Counted from the stretch's first letter, positions 41,462 through 51,829 are shown. The stretch: 64,000 bases of DNA from Pectobacterium sp. CFBP8739 (GCF_013449375.1 NZ_JACDRR010000016.1:1-64000); one strand, 5' to 3'. The notes: generated by a model not told the origin, from the letters alone. Made by a program: numbers and translations.

Positions 41462-42481
41462 ATGTTGCAGTTCATACTCCGGCGTTTGGGGCTCGTTATC
41501 CCAACGTTTATTGGTATCACCCTGTTGACCTTCGCATTCGTGCACATGATTCCGGGCGATCCGGTCATGATCATGGCGGGGGAACGTGGTATTTCCGCCG
41601 AGCGCCATGCGCAATTGCTGGCTGAAATGGGGCTGGACAAGCCGCTGTGGCAGCAATACCTCCACTATATTGGCGGTGTGATGCAGGGCGATCTGGGAAT
41701 ATCCCTTAAGAGTCGCATCCCCGTGTGGGAAGAATTTGTGCCGCGCTTCAAAGCGACGCTGGAACTGGGTATCTGTGCGATGCTGTTTGCTATCGCGGTT
41801 GGGATCCCAGTTGGTGTGCTGGCTGCGGTTAAACGTGGTTCCATTTTCGATCATACCTCTGTTGGCCTGGCGCTGACGGGTTACTCCATGCCTATCTTCT
41901 GGTGGGGAATGATGCTGATTATGCTGGTCTCCGTTCAGCTCAACCTGACGCCTGTTTCGGGGCGCATCAGCGACACGATTTTCCTTGATGACAGTATGCC
42001 ACTGACCGGCTTTATGCTGATCGACACTCTGTTCTGGGGCGAGAAAGGCGATTTTATCGACGCGGTGGAACACATGATCCTGCCTGCCATTGTGTTGGGC
42101 ACTATCCCGCTGGCCGTGATTGTGCGTATGACGCGCTCCGCAATGCTAGAAGTGCTGGGTGAGGATTACATTCGTACCGCCCGCGCCAAAGGGCTGAGCC
42201 GCCTGCGTGTCATTGTCGTGCATGCGTTGCGTAATGCAATGCTGCCGGTGGTGACGGTCATTGGCTTGCAGGTTGGCACTATGCTGGCCGGAGCGATCCT
42301 GACGGAAACCATTTTCTCCTGGCCTGGGCTAGGACGGTGGTTGATCGATGCGTTGCAGCGTCGTGACTATCCGGTGGTTCAGGGCGGCGTGCTGCTGGTA
42401 GCAACCATGATCATTCTGGTTAACCTGCTGGTGGATGTGCTCTACGGCGTGGTTAACCCACGCATCCGTCACAAGAAATAA
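41462..42481 (+). CDS. dppB: Dipeptide ABC transporter permease DppB
   Basis: Permease of 339 residues, the E. coli length. The N-terminus LQFILRRLGLVIPTFIGITL begins the first helix. Core motif: EDYIRTARAKGLSRLRVIVV followed by ALRNAMLPVVTVIGLQ (residues 230-270). It should form the channel with DppC. The start is preceded by GTTCGGGAT, a modest ribosome-binding site, consistent with lower expression than dppA. Confidence 0.95.
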   Translation: MLQFILRRLGLVIPTFIGITLLTFAFVHMIPGDPVMIMAGERGISAERHAQLLAEMGLDKPLWQQYLHYIGGVMQGDLGISLKSRIPVWEEFVPRFKATLELGICAMLFAIAVGIPVGVLAAVKRGSIFDHTSVGLALTGYSMPIFWWGMMLIMLVSVQLNLTPVSGRISDTIFLDDSMPLTGFMLIDTLFWGEKGDFIDAVEHMILPAIVLGTIPLAVIVRMTRSAMLEVLGEDYIRTARAKGLSRLRVIVVHALRNAMLPVVTVIGLQVGTMLAGAILTETIFSWPGLGRWLIDALQRRDYPVVQGGVLLVATMIILVNLLVDVLYGVVNPRIRHKK

Positions 42482-42493
42482 GGGGAGGCTGAG

Positions 42494-43396
42494 ATGACAC
42501 AAGTCACTGAACCTGTTGTAAATAGCGCACCGAAGCCGATGACCCCGCTACAGGAATTCTGGCACTATTTTAAACGTAACAAAGGGGCGGTTGTTGGCAT
42601 GGTGTATGTCGTGCTGATGCTGATTATCGCCATTGGTGCCAACGTGTTGGCACCACATGCTCCTGCCGAGCAGTTCCGCGACGCGTTGCTTCGTCCGCCG
42701 GTCTGGCAAGAGGGTGGAAGTTGGCAGTTTATTCTGGGAACGGACGATGTTGGGCGTGATATCCTGTCCCGCCTGATGTATGGCGCACGCCTGTCGCTGC
42801 TGGTCGGCTGCTTGGTGGTGGTGCTGTCGCTGGTGCTGGGCGTGATCTTCGGCCTGCTGGCTGGGTATTTCGGCGGTGTGGTTGATGCGCTCATCATGCG
42901 TATCGTTGATATCATGCTGGCGCTGCCAAGCCTGCTGCTGGCGCTGGTGCTGGTGGCCGTTTTTGGGCCGTCGATTGTGAACGCCTCGTTGGCGCTGACT
43001 TTCGTGGCATTGCCGCACTACGTTCGTTTGACCCGCGCGGCGGTGCTGGTGGAAGTTAACCGCGATTACGTCACGGCTTCACGCGTGGCGGGAGCTGGTT
43101 CGGCGCGCCAGATGTTCGTCAATATTCTTCCTAACTGCCTGGCGCCGCTGATTGTGCAGGCGTCTCTCGGTTTTTCTAACGCCATTCTTGATATGGCTGC
43201 TTTGGGTTTCCTCGGTATGGGCGCACAGCCGCCAACGCCAGAGTGGGGCACCATGCTCTCGGACGTTTTGCAGTTTGCGCAAAGCGCCTGGTGGGTGGTG
43301 ACGTTCCCCGGTCTAGCAATCTTACTGACGGTATTGGCGTTTAACCTGATGGGGGACGGCTTGCGTGATGCTCTCGACCCCAAACTCAAGCAGTAA
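42494..43396 (+). CDS. dppC: Dipeptide ABC transporter permease DppC
   Basis: The second permease, 300 residues. Features: a cytoplasmic N-terminus (residues 1-30), the first helix, [20 protein letters not shown] near residue 83, the coupling motif [15 protein letters not shown] near residue 186, and the end [14 protein letters not shown]. It follows dppB by 12 bases (AGGGGAGG ribosome-binding site) and is 13 bases before dppD. Confidence 0.95.
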   Translation: MTQVTEPVVNSAPKPMTPLQEFWHYFKRNKGAVVGMVYVVLMLIIAIGANVLAPHAPAEQFRDALLRPPVWQEGGSWQFILGTDDVGRDILSRLMYGARLSLLVGCLVVVLSLVLGVIFGLLAGYFGGVVDALIMRIVDIMLALPSLLLALVLVAVFGPSIVNASLALTFVALPHYVRLTRAAVLVEVNRDYVTASRVAGAGSARQMFVNILPNCLAPLIVQASLGFSNAILDMAALGFLGMGAQPPTPEWGTMLSDVLQFAQSAWWVVTFPGLAILLTVLAFNLMGDGLRDALDPKLKQ

Positions 43397-43409
43397 CAGA
43401 GGTAGAGAG

Positions 43410-44390
43410 ATGGCGTTGCTCAATGTAGATAAACTGTCGGTTCACTTTGGTGATGAGGATCTGCCGTTTCGGGCGGTCGATCGCATCAGTTATCAGGTGG
43501 AAGAAGGACAGGTGGTCGGTATCGTCGGGGAATCCGGCTCCGGTAAATCCGTCAGCTCGCTGGCGATAATGGGGCTGATTGATTACCCCGGCAAAGTGAT
43601 GGCCGACAAGCTGGAATTTAACCAGCGTGATTTAAAGCAAATTTCCGAGAAAGAACGACGTAATCTGGTGGGTTCTGAAGTCGCGATGATCTTTCAGGAC
43701 CCGATGACGAGCCTGAACCCGTGCTACACCGTGGGCTACCAGATCATGGAAGCCATCAAGGTACATCAGGGTGGTAACCGTAAAACTCGTCGTCAGCGTG
43801 CAATTGACCTGCTGACGCTGGTCGGGATTCCCGATCCGGCTTCGCGTCTCGATGTGTATCCGCACCAGCTTTCCGGCGGGATGAGCCAGCGTGTGATGAT
43901 TGCGATGGCGATTGCCTGTCGGCCGAAGCTGCTGATTGCCGATGAGCCGACCACGGCACTGGACGTAACTATTCAGGCGCAGATCATTGAACTGCTACTC
44001 GAACTGCAACAGCGCGAGAATATGGCGCTGATCCTGATCACGCACGATTTGGCGCTGGTGGCCGAAGCGGCACATCACATCATCGTGATGTATGCCGGTC
44101 AGGTGGTGGAATCAGGCAAAGCGGCGGATATTTTCAGCGCGCCGCGTCATCCATACACTCAGGCGCTGCTGCGGGCGCTGCCGGAGTTCGCGGCGGACAA
44201 GTCCCGACTGGCATCGCTGCCGGGCGTGGTGCCGGGCAAATACGATCGCCCGAACGGCTGTCTGTTAAACCCACGCTGCCCCTATGCGCAGGCACGTTGC
44301 CGTCAGGAAGAACCTGAATTGCGCGATATTCCTGGTCGTCAGGTGAAATGTCATACACCGCTGGATGATGCGGGGAGACCGACCCTATGA
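43410..44390 (+). CDS. dppD: Dipeptide ABC transporter ATPase DppD
   Basis: First ATPase of the dipeptide importer, about 326 residues. Walker A GESGSGKS near residue 41, signature LSGGMSQRV near residue 155, Walker [13 protein letters not shown], and a C-terminal oligopeptide-transporter domain with the cysteine cluster region [14 protein letters not shown]. That cluster binds an iron-sulfur centre in some family members. The start at 43410 has AGAGGTAGAG upstream. Its stop overlaps the dppF start (ATGA). Confidence 0.95.
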   Translation: MALLNVDKLSVHFGDEDLPFRAVDRISYQVEEGQVVGIVGESGSGKSVSSLAIMGLIDYPGKVMADKLEFNQRDLKQISEKERRNLVGSEVAMIFQDPMTSLNPCYTVGYQIMEAIKVHQGGNRKTRRQRAIDLLTLVGIPDPASRLDVYPHQLSGGMSQRVMIAMAIACRPKLLIADEPTTALDVTIQAQIIELLLELQQRENMALILITHDLALVAEAAHHIIVMYAGQVVESGKAADIFSAPRHPYTQALLRALPEFAADKSRLASLPGVVPGKYDRPNGCLLNPRCPYAQARCRQEEPELRDIPGRQVKCHTPLDDAGRPTL

Positions 44391-45397
44391 GTGAACTGAA
44401 TGCCACATCGCAGCCGTATTTGCTGCATGCGATTGATTTGAAAAAGCACTATCCGGTGAAGAAAGGTTTTTTTGCGCCGGAGCAGATGGTGAAAGCACTG
44501 GACGGTGTTTCTTTCACACTGGAGCGCGGTAAAACGCTGGCGGTGGTGGGGGAGTCTGGCTGTGGGAAATCCACGTTGGGTCGTCTGCTGACGATGATCG
44601 AAACCCCGTCTGACGGCGAGCTGTACTATCAAGGGCAGGATCTGCTCAAGCCCGATCCGCAAGCGCAGGCGCTGCGTCGGCAGAAGATCCAGATCGTGTT
44701 CCAGAATCCTTATGGATCGCTGAACCCACGTAAGAAAGTCGGACAGATCCTCGAAGAACCGCTGCTGATCAACACAGAGCTGTCAAAAGCCGAACGCCGT
44801 GAAAAAGCGCTGGCGATGATGGCGAAAGTTGGGCTGAAAACGGAACATTATGACCGCTACCCGCATATGTTCTCTGGCGGCCAGCGTCAGCGTATCGCTA
44901 TCGCCCGTGGGCTAATGCTGGATCCAGATGTGGTGATTGCGGATGAGCCGGTGTCGGCGCTGGACGTATCGGTGCGCGCGCAGGTATTGAACCTGATGAT
45001 GGATTTACAGCAGGATCTGGGGCTGTCTTACGTCTTCATCTCGCACGATCTGTCGGTTGTCGAACATATCGCTGATGAAGTGATGGTGATGTATCTGGGC
45101 CGCTGTGTCGAGAAGGGCAGTAAAGATGCCATTTTCAACAACCCGCGCCACCCGTATACGCAGGCGTTACTTTCCGCGACGCCGCGCCTGAACCCAGATT
45201 TACGCCGCGAACGCATCAAGCTGACGGGCGAGTTGCCCAGCCCGCTGAACCCACCGCCGGGCTGCGCGTTCAACGCACGCTGCCAGCGCTGCTTCAGCAC
45301 CTGTACCCAGTTCCAACCGCAGTTGAAAACCTACGGTGAACAACAGGTCGCTTGCTTCGCCGTCGATCAGGATGAACAGGGTACCGCTGTCGCCTAG
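44387..45397 (+). CDS. dppF: Dipeptide ABC transporter ATPase DppF
   Basis: Second ATPase, 336 residues. Walker [10 protein letters not shown] near residue 49, signature [14 protein letters not shown] near residue 163, Walker [13 protein letters not shown]. The C-terminus has a cysteine cluster ([15 protein letters not shown]) like DppD. It closes the dpp operon; a 15-bp inverted repeat follows seven bases later. Confidence 0.95.
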   Translation: MSELNATSQPYLLHAIDLKKHYPVKKGFFAPEQMVKALDGVSFTLERGKTLAVVGESGCGKSTLGRLLTMIETPSDGELYYQGQDLLKPDPQAQALRRQKIQIVFQNPYGSLNPRKKVGQILEEPLLINTELSKAERREKALAMMAKVGLKTEHYDRYPHMFSGGQRQRIAIARGLMLDPDVVIADEPVSALDVSVRAQVLNLMMDLQQDLGLSYVFISHDLSVVEHIADEVMVMYLGRCVEKGSKDAIFNNPRHPYTQALLSATPRLNPDLRRERIKLTGELPSPLNPPPGCAFNARCQRCFSTCTQFQPQLKTYGEQQVACFAVDQDEQGTAVA

Positions 45398-45403
45398 TTT
45401 GCC

Positions 45404-45440
45404 TCAACTCACCTACGCTGCGCAGGCGTAGGTGAGTTGA
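45404..45440. terminator. Long inverted repeat after dppF
   Basis: A perfect 15-bp stem (TCAACTCACCTACGC at 45404-45418, GCGTAGGTGAGTTGA at 45426-45440) with a seven-base loop. It has no T run but is very stable. It lies between dppF and the convergent avtA and may act on both. Confidence 0.7.
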
Positions 45441-45494
45441 TACGTGACTGCTGCGCCGCGAGTTAGCCGCTACTATTGCGGCAATCGTGGTGAA

Positions 45495-46745
45495 TCAGCC
45501 TTCCTGCATCGCCTTTTCCACTTCTTCCGCCAGAATCGCAATACCCTGTTCGATTTTCTCCGGCTCCGGCACATAGTTCATGCGCATGCACTGGTTGGCG
45601 TGCGGCCAGTCCTGATCCAGACCGGGGAAGAAATAGTGGCCCGGCACCATGAGGACGCCACGTTTTTTCAGGCGCTGGTACAGGATTTCCGTCGTGATAG
45701 GCAGATCCTTAAACCACAGCCAGAGGAAGATCGCCCCTTCCGGTTTATGAATCAGGCACTGCTCGGGCGACAGGTAGCGGCGAATAATGGCGATAGTTTC
45801 TGTTACGCGCTGCTGGTAGAACGGGCGTATGACGTCGTTAGATAAGCGCAGCAGATCGCCACGCTGAATCATCTCGTGCGCCAGTGCCGGCCCGACCGCA
45901 CCTGGAGACAGGCTAATGATGCCGTTCATGTTGCCGATCGCGGAAATGACCTTTTCATCCGCAATCACAATGCCGCAGCGTGAACCGGGCAGACCCAGCT
46001 TGGACAGGCTCATGCACAGGATGATATTCGGGTTCCACAGCGGCGTCGCGTCGGTGAAGATAATGCCGGGGAAAGGCACGCCATAGGCGTTATCAATCAG
46101 CAAGGGAACCTTGTGCTGCTGCGCCAGAATATCCAGACGCATCAGCTCGTCGTCGGTCAGCACGTTACCGGTCGGATTGGTTGGGCGAGATACGCAGACC
46201 AGCCCAATCTCATCGGTAATCGATAGGTGATCGAAATCAACGTGATATTTGAATTGCCCTTCAGGCAACAGCTCGATCTGTGGACGAACGGAGACGAACA
46301 TGTTCTCGTCCAGCCCGGAATCCGAATAGCCGATATATTCTGGCGCCAGTGGGAACAGCACCTTTTTCAGGCTGCCATCGCTGTGGCGACCTGCAAACAG
46401 GTTAAATAAGTAGAAAAACGCACTCTGGCTGCCATTTGTCAGCGCAATGTTCTGTGGTCCAATCTGCCAGCCTAATTCATTACTCAGGAGTTCGGCCAAC
46501 GCTTTAAGCAGCGTATCCTTACCTTGCGGACCGTCGTAGTTGCATAGCGCTTCCGTTAATTTCCCTTGCTCCAGCATCTCCTGACACAGTTGCTGGAAGT
46601 AGCGATCCATCTCCGGAATGTGTGCCGGATTGCCGCCCCCCAGCATGATGGCGCCTGGCGTACGTAGCCCTTCGTTCAGATCGTCCATTAATTGGGTGAT
46701 GCCAGCGTGGCGCGTGAATTTCTTGCCGAAAAGAGAAAAGTTCAT
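45495..46745 (-). CDS. avtA: Valine-pyruvate aminotransferase
   Basis: A class I PLP-dependent aminotransferase of 416 residues, transaminase C. It transfers the amino group between valine (or 2-aminobutyrate) and pyruvate, making alanine. It is near-identical to E. coli AvtA: NFSLFGKKFTRHAGITQLMD at the start and GGGNPAHIPEM near residue 36. The PLP Lys is in CMSLSKLGLPGSRCG near residue 252 and the substrate-carboxylate Arg is near the C-terminus. Cytoplasmic. It is convergent with dppF and divergent from the DUF4432 gene. In E. coli avtA is controlled by alanine and leucine; no such site is seen here. Confidence 0.96.
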   Translation of the reverse strand: MNFSLFGKKFTRHAGITQLMDDLNEGLRTPGAIMLGGGNPAHIPEMDRYFQQLCQEMLEQGKLTEALCNYDGPQGKDTLLKALAELLSNELGWQIGPQNIALTNGSQSAFFYLFNLFAGRHSDGSLKKVLFPLAPEYIGYSDSGLDENMFVSVRPQIELLPEGQFKYHVDFDHLSITDEIGLVCVSRPTNPTGNVLTDDELMRLDILAQQHKVPLLIDNAYGVPFPGIIFTDATPLWNPNIILCMSLSKLGLPGSRCGIVIADEKVISAIGNMNGIISLSPGAVGPALAHEMIQRGDLLRLSNDVIRPFYQQRVTETIAIIRRYLSPEQCLIHKPEGAIFLWLWFKDLPITTEILYQRLKKRGVLMVPGHYFFPGLDQDWPHANQCMRMNYVPEPEKIEQGIAILAEEVEKAMQEG

Positions 46746-47137
46746 AGTCTATCTATCAGTGATCGTACACAGGTTAGCGGCAACCATAGCGCTTGCGCCA
46801 ATAGGGTGCAATGTGGTTAAAAAACAATCTGATAATTTTTTATCTCGCCAAATGTTTAAAACTCAGCATGAATGTCTGAAATCGTTGCCGACGAGAAAAG
46901 GATGTTAGACAGCGTGCTTTATGTTGCTGAAACGATGTCAGCTTTTACCGATCGATATCTCAATAATTCTGCAAATATAGATGCCATTTATAGTGAATTA
47001 GTGATGCTAATCGGATAAATAACGCGACAATGCTGAATTTTTCCATCTGGTGATAGTTATCACATTCTGACCATCAGCTGATTTGTAGTCTTTAGCTCGC
47101 ATTAGCTAAAACAATTCAGCAAAGAGGGATGGTTAAC
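46746..47137. other. Divergent regulatory region between avtA and the DUF4432 gene
   Basis: About 390 bases without a gene. It contains a CRP-like palindrome (47047-47066) and a 7-bp inverted repeat TTTAGCT (47091-47097) with AGCTAAA (47104-47110) near the start of the DUF4432 gene. The latter might be a regulator site. Confidence 0.45.
47047..47066 (+). promoter_or_regulatory. CRP-like binding site
   Basis: GTGA-TAGTTA-TCAC (47050-47063) followed by A matches the CRP core GTGA-N6-TCAC exactly. It lies about 75-90 bases upstream of the DUF4432 start, a normal distance for CRP activation. Confidence 0.6.
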
Positions 47138-48346
47138 ATGAAAAAATTACTGGCTATAGGCATTACACTGGCGCTGACATCATGGCAACTATCGGCGCAG
47201 ACGTTTGTGCTGACAGATGCTGAAGGCAGTGTAGAAAAGGGAAACTGGCAAATTGGCAGTGATGCCCTGAAGATCAAAAATCAGCATTTCAGCATTGAGC
47301 AAAAAGTCCTGCACGGCGGACGTCAGGAAGGCAGTAAAGTGATTACGATTACCAGTCAGGACGGGCTGAAAATTGCCCTCAGTCCGACGCGAGGGATGAA
47401 CTTACTGCATGTGACGGGTAAAAACATCCGTTTGGGGTGGGATTCGCCGGTTGATGAGGTCGTAAACCCGAACACCATCAATCTGGAAAGCCGTAACGGA
47501 CTGGGCTGGCTGGAAGGTTTCAATGAGATGATGGTGCGCTGCGGCTTCGAATGGACGGGGCACCCAGTTGTCAGCGAGGGCATGATCTACACCCTGCATG
47601 GCCGCGCGGGTAACACACCGGCTTCAAAAGTGGTCGTGGAAGTCAGCGATAAAGCCCCGCATACCATTACGGTACGCGGTTTGCTGAAAGAAAACAGCTT
47701 CAAGAAGTCGAATCTGGAAACCTGGACCGAGCTGCGCTACGTCCCCGGCAGCGAGTCGTTTACCGTGCATGATGTGCTGACCAACAAAGCCGACTACCCG
47801 CGCGACTATCAGATTATCTACCACAGCAATTTTGGCACGCCGATTCTGGAAGAAGGCGCACGTTTCATCGCGCCAGTGAAAGAGATTTCTCCATTTAATG
47901 ACCACGCTAAAGCGGGTCTGGCCACCTGGCAAACCTATAAAGGGCCGACGAAAGACTTTGATGAAATGGTGTTCAACATTACGCCGTACACGGATGCACA
48001 GGGCAAAACGCTGGCGGCGCTGGTGAACAAGGTGGGAGATAAGGGCGTGTCGATTGCCTTTGATACTCATCAACTGCCGCTGCTGACGCTGTGGAAAAAC
48101 ACGGACACGGAAAAACAGGGCTACGTCACGGGGATCGAACCCGGCACTAACTACGCCTATCCAGTGACGATTGAACGTGAGCAAGGGCGGGTCAAGAAGC
48201 TTCAGCCTGGTCAGAGCACGACGTTTGAACTGACATACAGCCTGCTGAGTAGCGCAGAGGCGGTACAGAAAACGGAGCAGAAAGTAAAAGCCATTCAGGG
48301 TAATAACAAAACCATGCTGACAGAAAAACCGATCGCCATCGAGTAA
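47138..48346 (+). CDS. Secreted DUF4432 (aldose-epimerase-like) protein
   Basis: A protein of about 402 residues. The signal peptide MKKLLAIGITLALTSWQLSA is clear, so it is periplasmic. The rest matches the DUF4432 branch of the galactose-mutarotase fold: SPTRGMNLLHVTGKNIRLGW, FEWTGHPVVSEGMIYTLHGR and YHSNFGTPILEEGARF. Family members are usually cytoplasmic and of unknown activity, though the fold suggests sugar epimerase or sugar-binding chemistry. The exported form is unusual. A GAGGG lies 10 bases upstream of the ATG at 47138; ATG 47129 is possible. A CRP-like site suggests carbon control. The GC-rich hairpin at 48358-48383 is probably its terminator. Confidence 0.85.
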   Translation: MKKLLAIGITLALTSWQLSAQTFVLTDAEGSVEKGNWQIGSDALKIKNQHFSIEQKVLHGGRQEGSKVITITSQDGLKIALSPTRGMNLLHVTGKNIRLGWDSPVDEVVNPNTINLESRNGLGWLEGFNEMMVRCGFEWTGHPVVSEGMIYTLHGRAGNTPASKVVVEVSDKAPHTITVRGLLKENSFKKSNLETWTELRYVPGSESFTVHDVLTNKADYPRDYQIIYHSNFGTPILEEGARFIAPVKEISPFNDHAKAGLATWQTYKGPTKDFDEMVFNITPYTDAQGKTLAALVNKVGDKGVSIAFDTHQLPLLTLWKNTDTEKQGYVTGIEPGTNYAYPVTIEREQGRVKKLQPGQSTTFELTYSLLSSAEAVQKTEQKVKAIQGNNKTMLTEKPIAIE

Positions 48347-48509
48347 ACCTTCTCTGTGCCGGCCATCGACTCAGGTGGTCGGCTATTCCACATCATGGTT
48401 ACGCGTAGTCATTGTCACGTAACGCCATAATGATCTTTTCTTATCCGTTTTTTCATTTTACGCGTACCTTGAGGAAGGTATTTGTTACGTATTTGATCAG
48501 GGGATGAGA

Positions 48510-49421
48510 ATGTCGGTGAGAGATGCGCTGCTTGCGCTTTGTGTCGTGGTGTTATGGGGTGTAAATTTTGTGGTGATCAAGGTTGGCCTGAACGACATGC
48601 CGCCCTTTTTGCTGGCAGGGCTACGTTTTTCGCTGGTGGCGCTCCCGGCTATTTTCTTTGTTCCTTTCCCACGTATTCCTCTGAAATGGCTGCTCGCCTA
48701 TGGCATGACGATCAGCTTTGGTCAGTTTGGCTTTTTGTTCCTCGCCATCAAGCTGGGCATGCCTGCCGGGATTGCCTCGCTGGTACTACAGGCTCAGGCT
48801 TTTTTTACGCTGCTGGTTGGCGCGGTCTTGCTCTCCGAAAAGCTGCGCTGGAATCACGTGGTGGGGATTCTGATAGCCGCGATGGGAATGGTGGTGCTGG
48901 CTGAAGGACGCACGGCGTTGCAAATGTCTTCCGGTATGACCACTACCACGCTGCTGCTGACGCTGGCGGCGGCGCTGTCATGGGCGGTAGGTAACATCAT
49001 CAATAAAATTATCATGAGCAAAAACAGCGATGTACGCATCATGTCGTTGGTGGTGTGGGGCGCGCTGGTGCCTGTCGTGCCGTTTTTCATCAGTTCCTGG
49101 TTGTTCGAAGGCGGAGACGCGATTGTCCACAGTTTAACGACGATCCAACTGCCGACGATTTTATCTCTGGTTTATCTGGCATTTGCGGCAACCATCATCG
49201 GCTACGGGATTTGGGGCAGCCTGCTGGCACGCTATGAGACCTGGCGTGTGGCACCGTTGTCGCTGCTGGTTCCCGTCGTTGGGTTGGTGAGCGCCGCCGT
49301 TTTTCTTGGCGAATCGCTCTCGCTATTACAGATTGTGGGCGCGGTGCTGATCATGCTCGGCTTGTTAGTGAATGTGTTTGGTGCGCGGTTGCGTTTATGG
49401 CGACCTGTGCAACAGCCGTGA
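48510..49421 (+). CDS. eamA: O-acetylserine/cysteine exporter EamA
   Basis: A drug/metabolite transporter superfamily exporter of about 304 residues with 10 helices in two EamA repeats. It is collinear with E. coli EamA (YdeD): VVLWGVNFVVIKVGLNDMPP at the start, GMPAGIASLVLQAQAFFTLL near residue 85, and YETWRVAPLSLLVPVVGLVS near residue 246. E. coli EamA exports cysteine and O-acetylserine. AGGGG lies six bases before the ATG at 48510, so I prefer this to ATG 48504. It is monocistronic. Confidence 0.93.
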   Translation: MSVRDALLALCVVVLWGVNFVVIKVGLNDMPPFLLAGLRFSLVALPAIFFVPFPRIPLKWLLAYGMTISFGQFGFLFLAIKLGMPAGIASLVLQAQAFFTLLVGAVLLSEKLRWNHVVGILIAAMGMVVLAEGRTALQMSSGMTTTTLLLTLAAALSWAVGNIINKIIMSKNSDVRIMSLVVWGALVPVVPFFISSWLFEGGDAIVHSLTTIQLPTILSLVYLAFAATIIGYGIWGSLLARYETWRVAPLSLLVPVVGLVSAAVFLGESLSLLQIVGAVLIMLGLLVNVFGARLRLWRPVQQP

Positions 49422-49633
49422 GCTGCGTGTCCCGTAATGGTGCGTATTTATCTTGCAATGTCGCAAAGCGACGCGGCTATTTTCGCAATTTCTCATGCCT
49501 TTCCTACGCTTTTTACGGGGGCTGACGGATGCGTTAAGCCGTGGTCATTTTCTGGCGCGGACTTTGCAAGTTGGCTTTGCACGATGGTAGACATAAAAGC
49601 AGTGAGTGAAATCAACGGGATAAAGGGGTCTTC

Positions 49634-51412
49634 ATGAAAACAAAAAACACAACATCGGGAAAATGGCTGCTGTCACTGAGTGTGACGGCGCTGCTGGTGA
49701 GTGGGGCTGTGCAGGCGGCGTCGGCCCCCGCAGTGGAAGCGAAAAACGGTATGGTGGTCAGCTCGCAGTATCTGGCTTCGCAGATTGGTGTCGATATCAT
49801 GAAGATGGGCGGCAATGCGATTGATGCCGCCGTGGCCGTGGGCTACGCGCAGGCGGTGGTGAACCCCTGCTGTGGCAATATTGGCGGCGGCGGGTTTATG
49901 ACGCTGCATCTGGCCGATGGGAAAGACACCTTTATCAACTTCCGTGAAACGGCACCGGCGGCGGCCAGCGCCAACATGTATTTGAACGCGGATGGGAGCG
50001 TGAAAAAAGATGCGAGCCTGTACGGCTATCTGGCCGCTGGCGTACCGGGAACGGTGCTGGGGCTGGATACCGCGCTACAAAAATACGGCAAATTGACGCG
50101 TGAACAGGTAATGGCACCGGCGATTAAGCTGGCGCGTGAAGGCTTTGAGCTGACGCGGGCAGACACCGATATTCTGGACACGACCGTAAAACGCTTCAAA
50201 GCCGATCCTGAAGCGGCGCGCATTTTCCTGCGTCCTGACGGCAGCCCGTTGCAGCCCGGTGATAAGCTGGTACAAACCGATCTGGCGAATACGCTGGCGG
50301 CGATTGCCGCGAAAGGGCCGGATGCCTTCTATAAAGGGGAGATTCCGCAGGCGGTGGAGAAAGCGGCAAAGCAGGGCGGAGGCATTCTGACGGCGGCTGA
50401 TTTTGCCGATTATCGCATTACCGAAACGGCGCCGGTAACCTGTAATTATCGCGGTTATCAATTTGTCTCTTCGCCGCCGCCCAGTTCCGGTGGCGTCACC
50501 ATGTGTGAAATCCTCAATATTGTCGAAGGTTATGACATTAAATCGACAGGCTTTAACTCGGCGGCCACCGTGCATGTGCTGACGGAAGCGATGCGTCATG
50601 CTTACATGGACCGCAACACCTATCTCGGCGACCCAGCATTTGTTAGTAACCCCGTTGAGCGGTTGTTGAGTAAGGATTATGCCGCTGAAATTCGCAAACA
50701 AATCGAACCGGAGAACGCGACGCCGTCCAAAAACGTGCAGCCGGGGGTTGGTCCGCACGAGCGACCGGAAACCACGCACTACTCCATCGTGGATAATCAG
50801 GGCAATGCGGTGTCCACCACGTATACCGTCAACGGACGTTTTGGTTCGGTGGTGATTGCGCCGGGTACGGGCTTCTTCCTCAATAACGAAATGGATGACT
50901 TCACGGTGAAAGTGGGCGAGAAAAACCTGTATGGTTTGGTGCAAGGGGAGCGTAATTCGATCGCCCCCGGTAAGCGCCCACTTTCGTCCATGAGCCCGTC
51001 ATTGGTGACGAAAGACGGCAAGGTCTTCATGGTGCTCGGTTCACCCGGCGGTTCGCGCATTATCACCATCACGCTGCAAACGGCGCTGAATATCATCGAC
51101 CACGGCATGGCACCGCAGGAAGCGGTAGACGCGCCGCGCATCCACCATCAGTGGCTGCCGGACGAGGTGTATTACGAACAGCGCGGGCTGTCTGCCGATA
51201 CGCTGAACCTGCTGAAGCAGCGCGGCTACAAGATGGTGGAACAAACGCCTTGGGGCGCAGCGGAGCTGATTTTGGTCGGCTTACCGGGTGCGGCGGGTGT
51301 GACGCCTGCGGATTCGGGCAACGACTCGGCAGTCTCCGGCAAAGTACGGGAAGGCTACCTGTACGGCGCAAACGACATCCGCCGCCCGGCTGGGGCAGCG
51401 ATAGGGTATTGA
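49634..51412 (+). CDS. ggt: Gamma-glutamyltransferase
   Basis: Periplasmic gamma-glutamyltranspeptidase of 592 residues. A signal peptide (about 1-29) ends in GAVQAA. The proenzyme cleaves itself to a large and a small subunit; the catalytic Thr pair (residues 380-381) is in ETTHYSIVD. The substrate-binding segments are CCGNIGGGGFM near residue 78 and SSPPPSSGG near residue 279. It breaks down glutathione and gamma-glutamyl peptides, releasing cysteinyl-glycine for the peptide importers. It sits next to eamA, another cysteine-related gene, on the same strand. Confidence 0.95.
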   Translation: MKTKNTTSGKWLLSLSVTALLVSGAVQAASAPAVEAKNGMVVSSQYLASQIGVDIMKMGGNAIDAAVAVGYAQAVVNPCCGNIGGGGFMTLHLADGKDTFINFRETAPAAASANMYLNADGSVKKDASLYGYLAAGVPGTVLGLDTALQKYGKLTREQVMAPAIKLAREGFELTRADTDILDTTVKRFKADPEAARIFLRPDGSPLQPGDKLVQTDLANTLAAIAAKGPDAFYKGEIPQAVEKAAKQGGGILTAADFADYRITETAPVTCNYRGYQFVSSPPPSSGGVTMCEILNIVEGYDIKSTGFNSAATVHVLTEAMRHAYMDRNTYLGDPAFVSNPVERLLSKDYAAEIRKQIEPENATPSKNVQPGVGPHERPETTHYSIVDNQGNAVSTTYTVNGRFGSVVIAPGTGFFLNNEMDDFTVKVGEKNLYGLVQGERNSIAPGKRPLSSMSPSLVTKDGKVFMVLGSPGGSRIITITLQTALNIIDHGMAPQEAVDAPRIHHQWLPDEVYYEQRGLSADTLNLLKQRGYKMVEQTPWGAAELILVGLPGAAGVTPADSGNDSAVSGKVREGYLYGANDIRRPAGAAIGY

Positions 51413-51450
51413 TTTTACTTTCCTATAAGTTAGCGGCCCAGCAGTCTGAG

Positions 51451-51478
51451 CCGCCTTCTATGAAGGCGGAATTCTGTT
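51451..51478. terminator. Terminator after ggt
   Basis: A perfect 8-bp stem (CCGCCTTC, GAAGGCGG; 51451-51458 and 51462-51469) with a three-base loop, followed by AATTCTGTT. It separates ggt from the convergent immunity-gene remnant. Confidence 0.65.
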
Positions 51479-51829
51479 AGTTGGATATTTTATCCAGCAA
51501 AAATTTAACCTTATCAGCATCTTCTGGATGAATTTTTACATATCTCTCACAAGCTAATCGAATGTATTTTAAAGCAGTCTTCTCTGGAACAATGACTTCA
51601 CCTTCCCATACGCCAAATATTATTCCTTCAAAATGGAAATCAGTATCTAATTCCTGTAAGTCTGGAAAGTGGCAATATGTTTCGTTGATTACAAAACCAT
51701 GTTTTTTTATAATACTATCTATGCCATAGATGAATTTATTCTGAAGGTTTAATGAATTAAAAAATCCATTATAATCAACTCGTTGTCATTGTTATAATTT
51801 GTTTTTTCAAAAATATATTCGTTAGTCAT
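51477..51829 (-). pseudogene. Frameshifted CdiI-like immunity gene
   Basis: Reading from the ATG at 51829 gives MTNEYIFEKTNYNNDNE; the frame then stops. A one-base shift restores VDYNGFFNSLNLQNKFIYG and continues to a TAA at 51477-51479, giving about 117 residues. The total length is 353 bases, one short of a multiple of three, as expected for a single-base deletion between about 51775 and 51800. The C-terminal part (FEGIIFGVWEGEVIV, LACERYVKIHPEDADKVKF) resembles immunity proteins of contact-dependent inhibition systems, a match by pattern only. It is linked to the toxin fragment by an ATGA overlap, the normal toxin-immunity arrangement. The sequence is much more AT-rich than its neighbours, as usual for such modules. 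Confidence 0.65.

Noticed and set aside
50075-50944. 289-codon frame on the minus strand opposite ggt
   Set aside because: ggt is strongly supported on the plus strand; the antisense product matches nothing.
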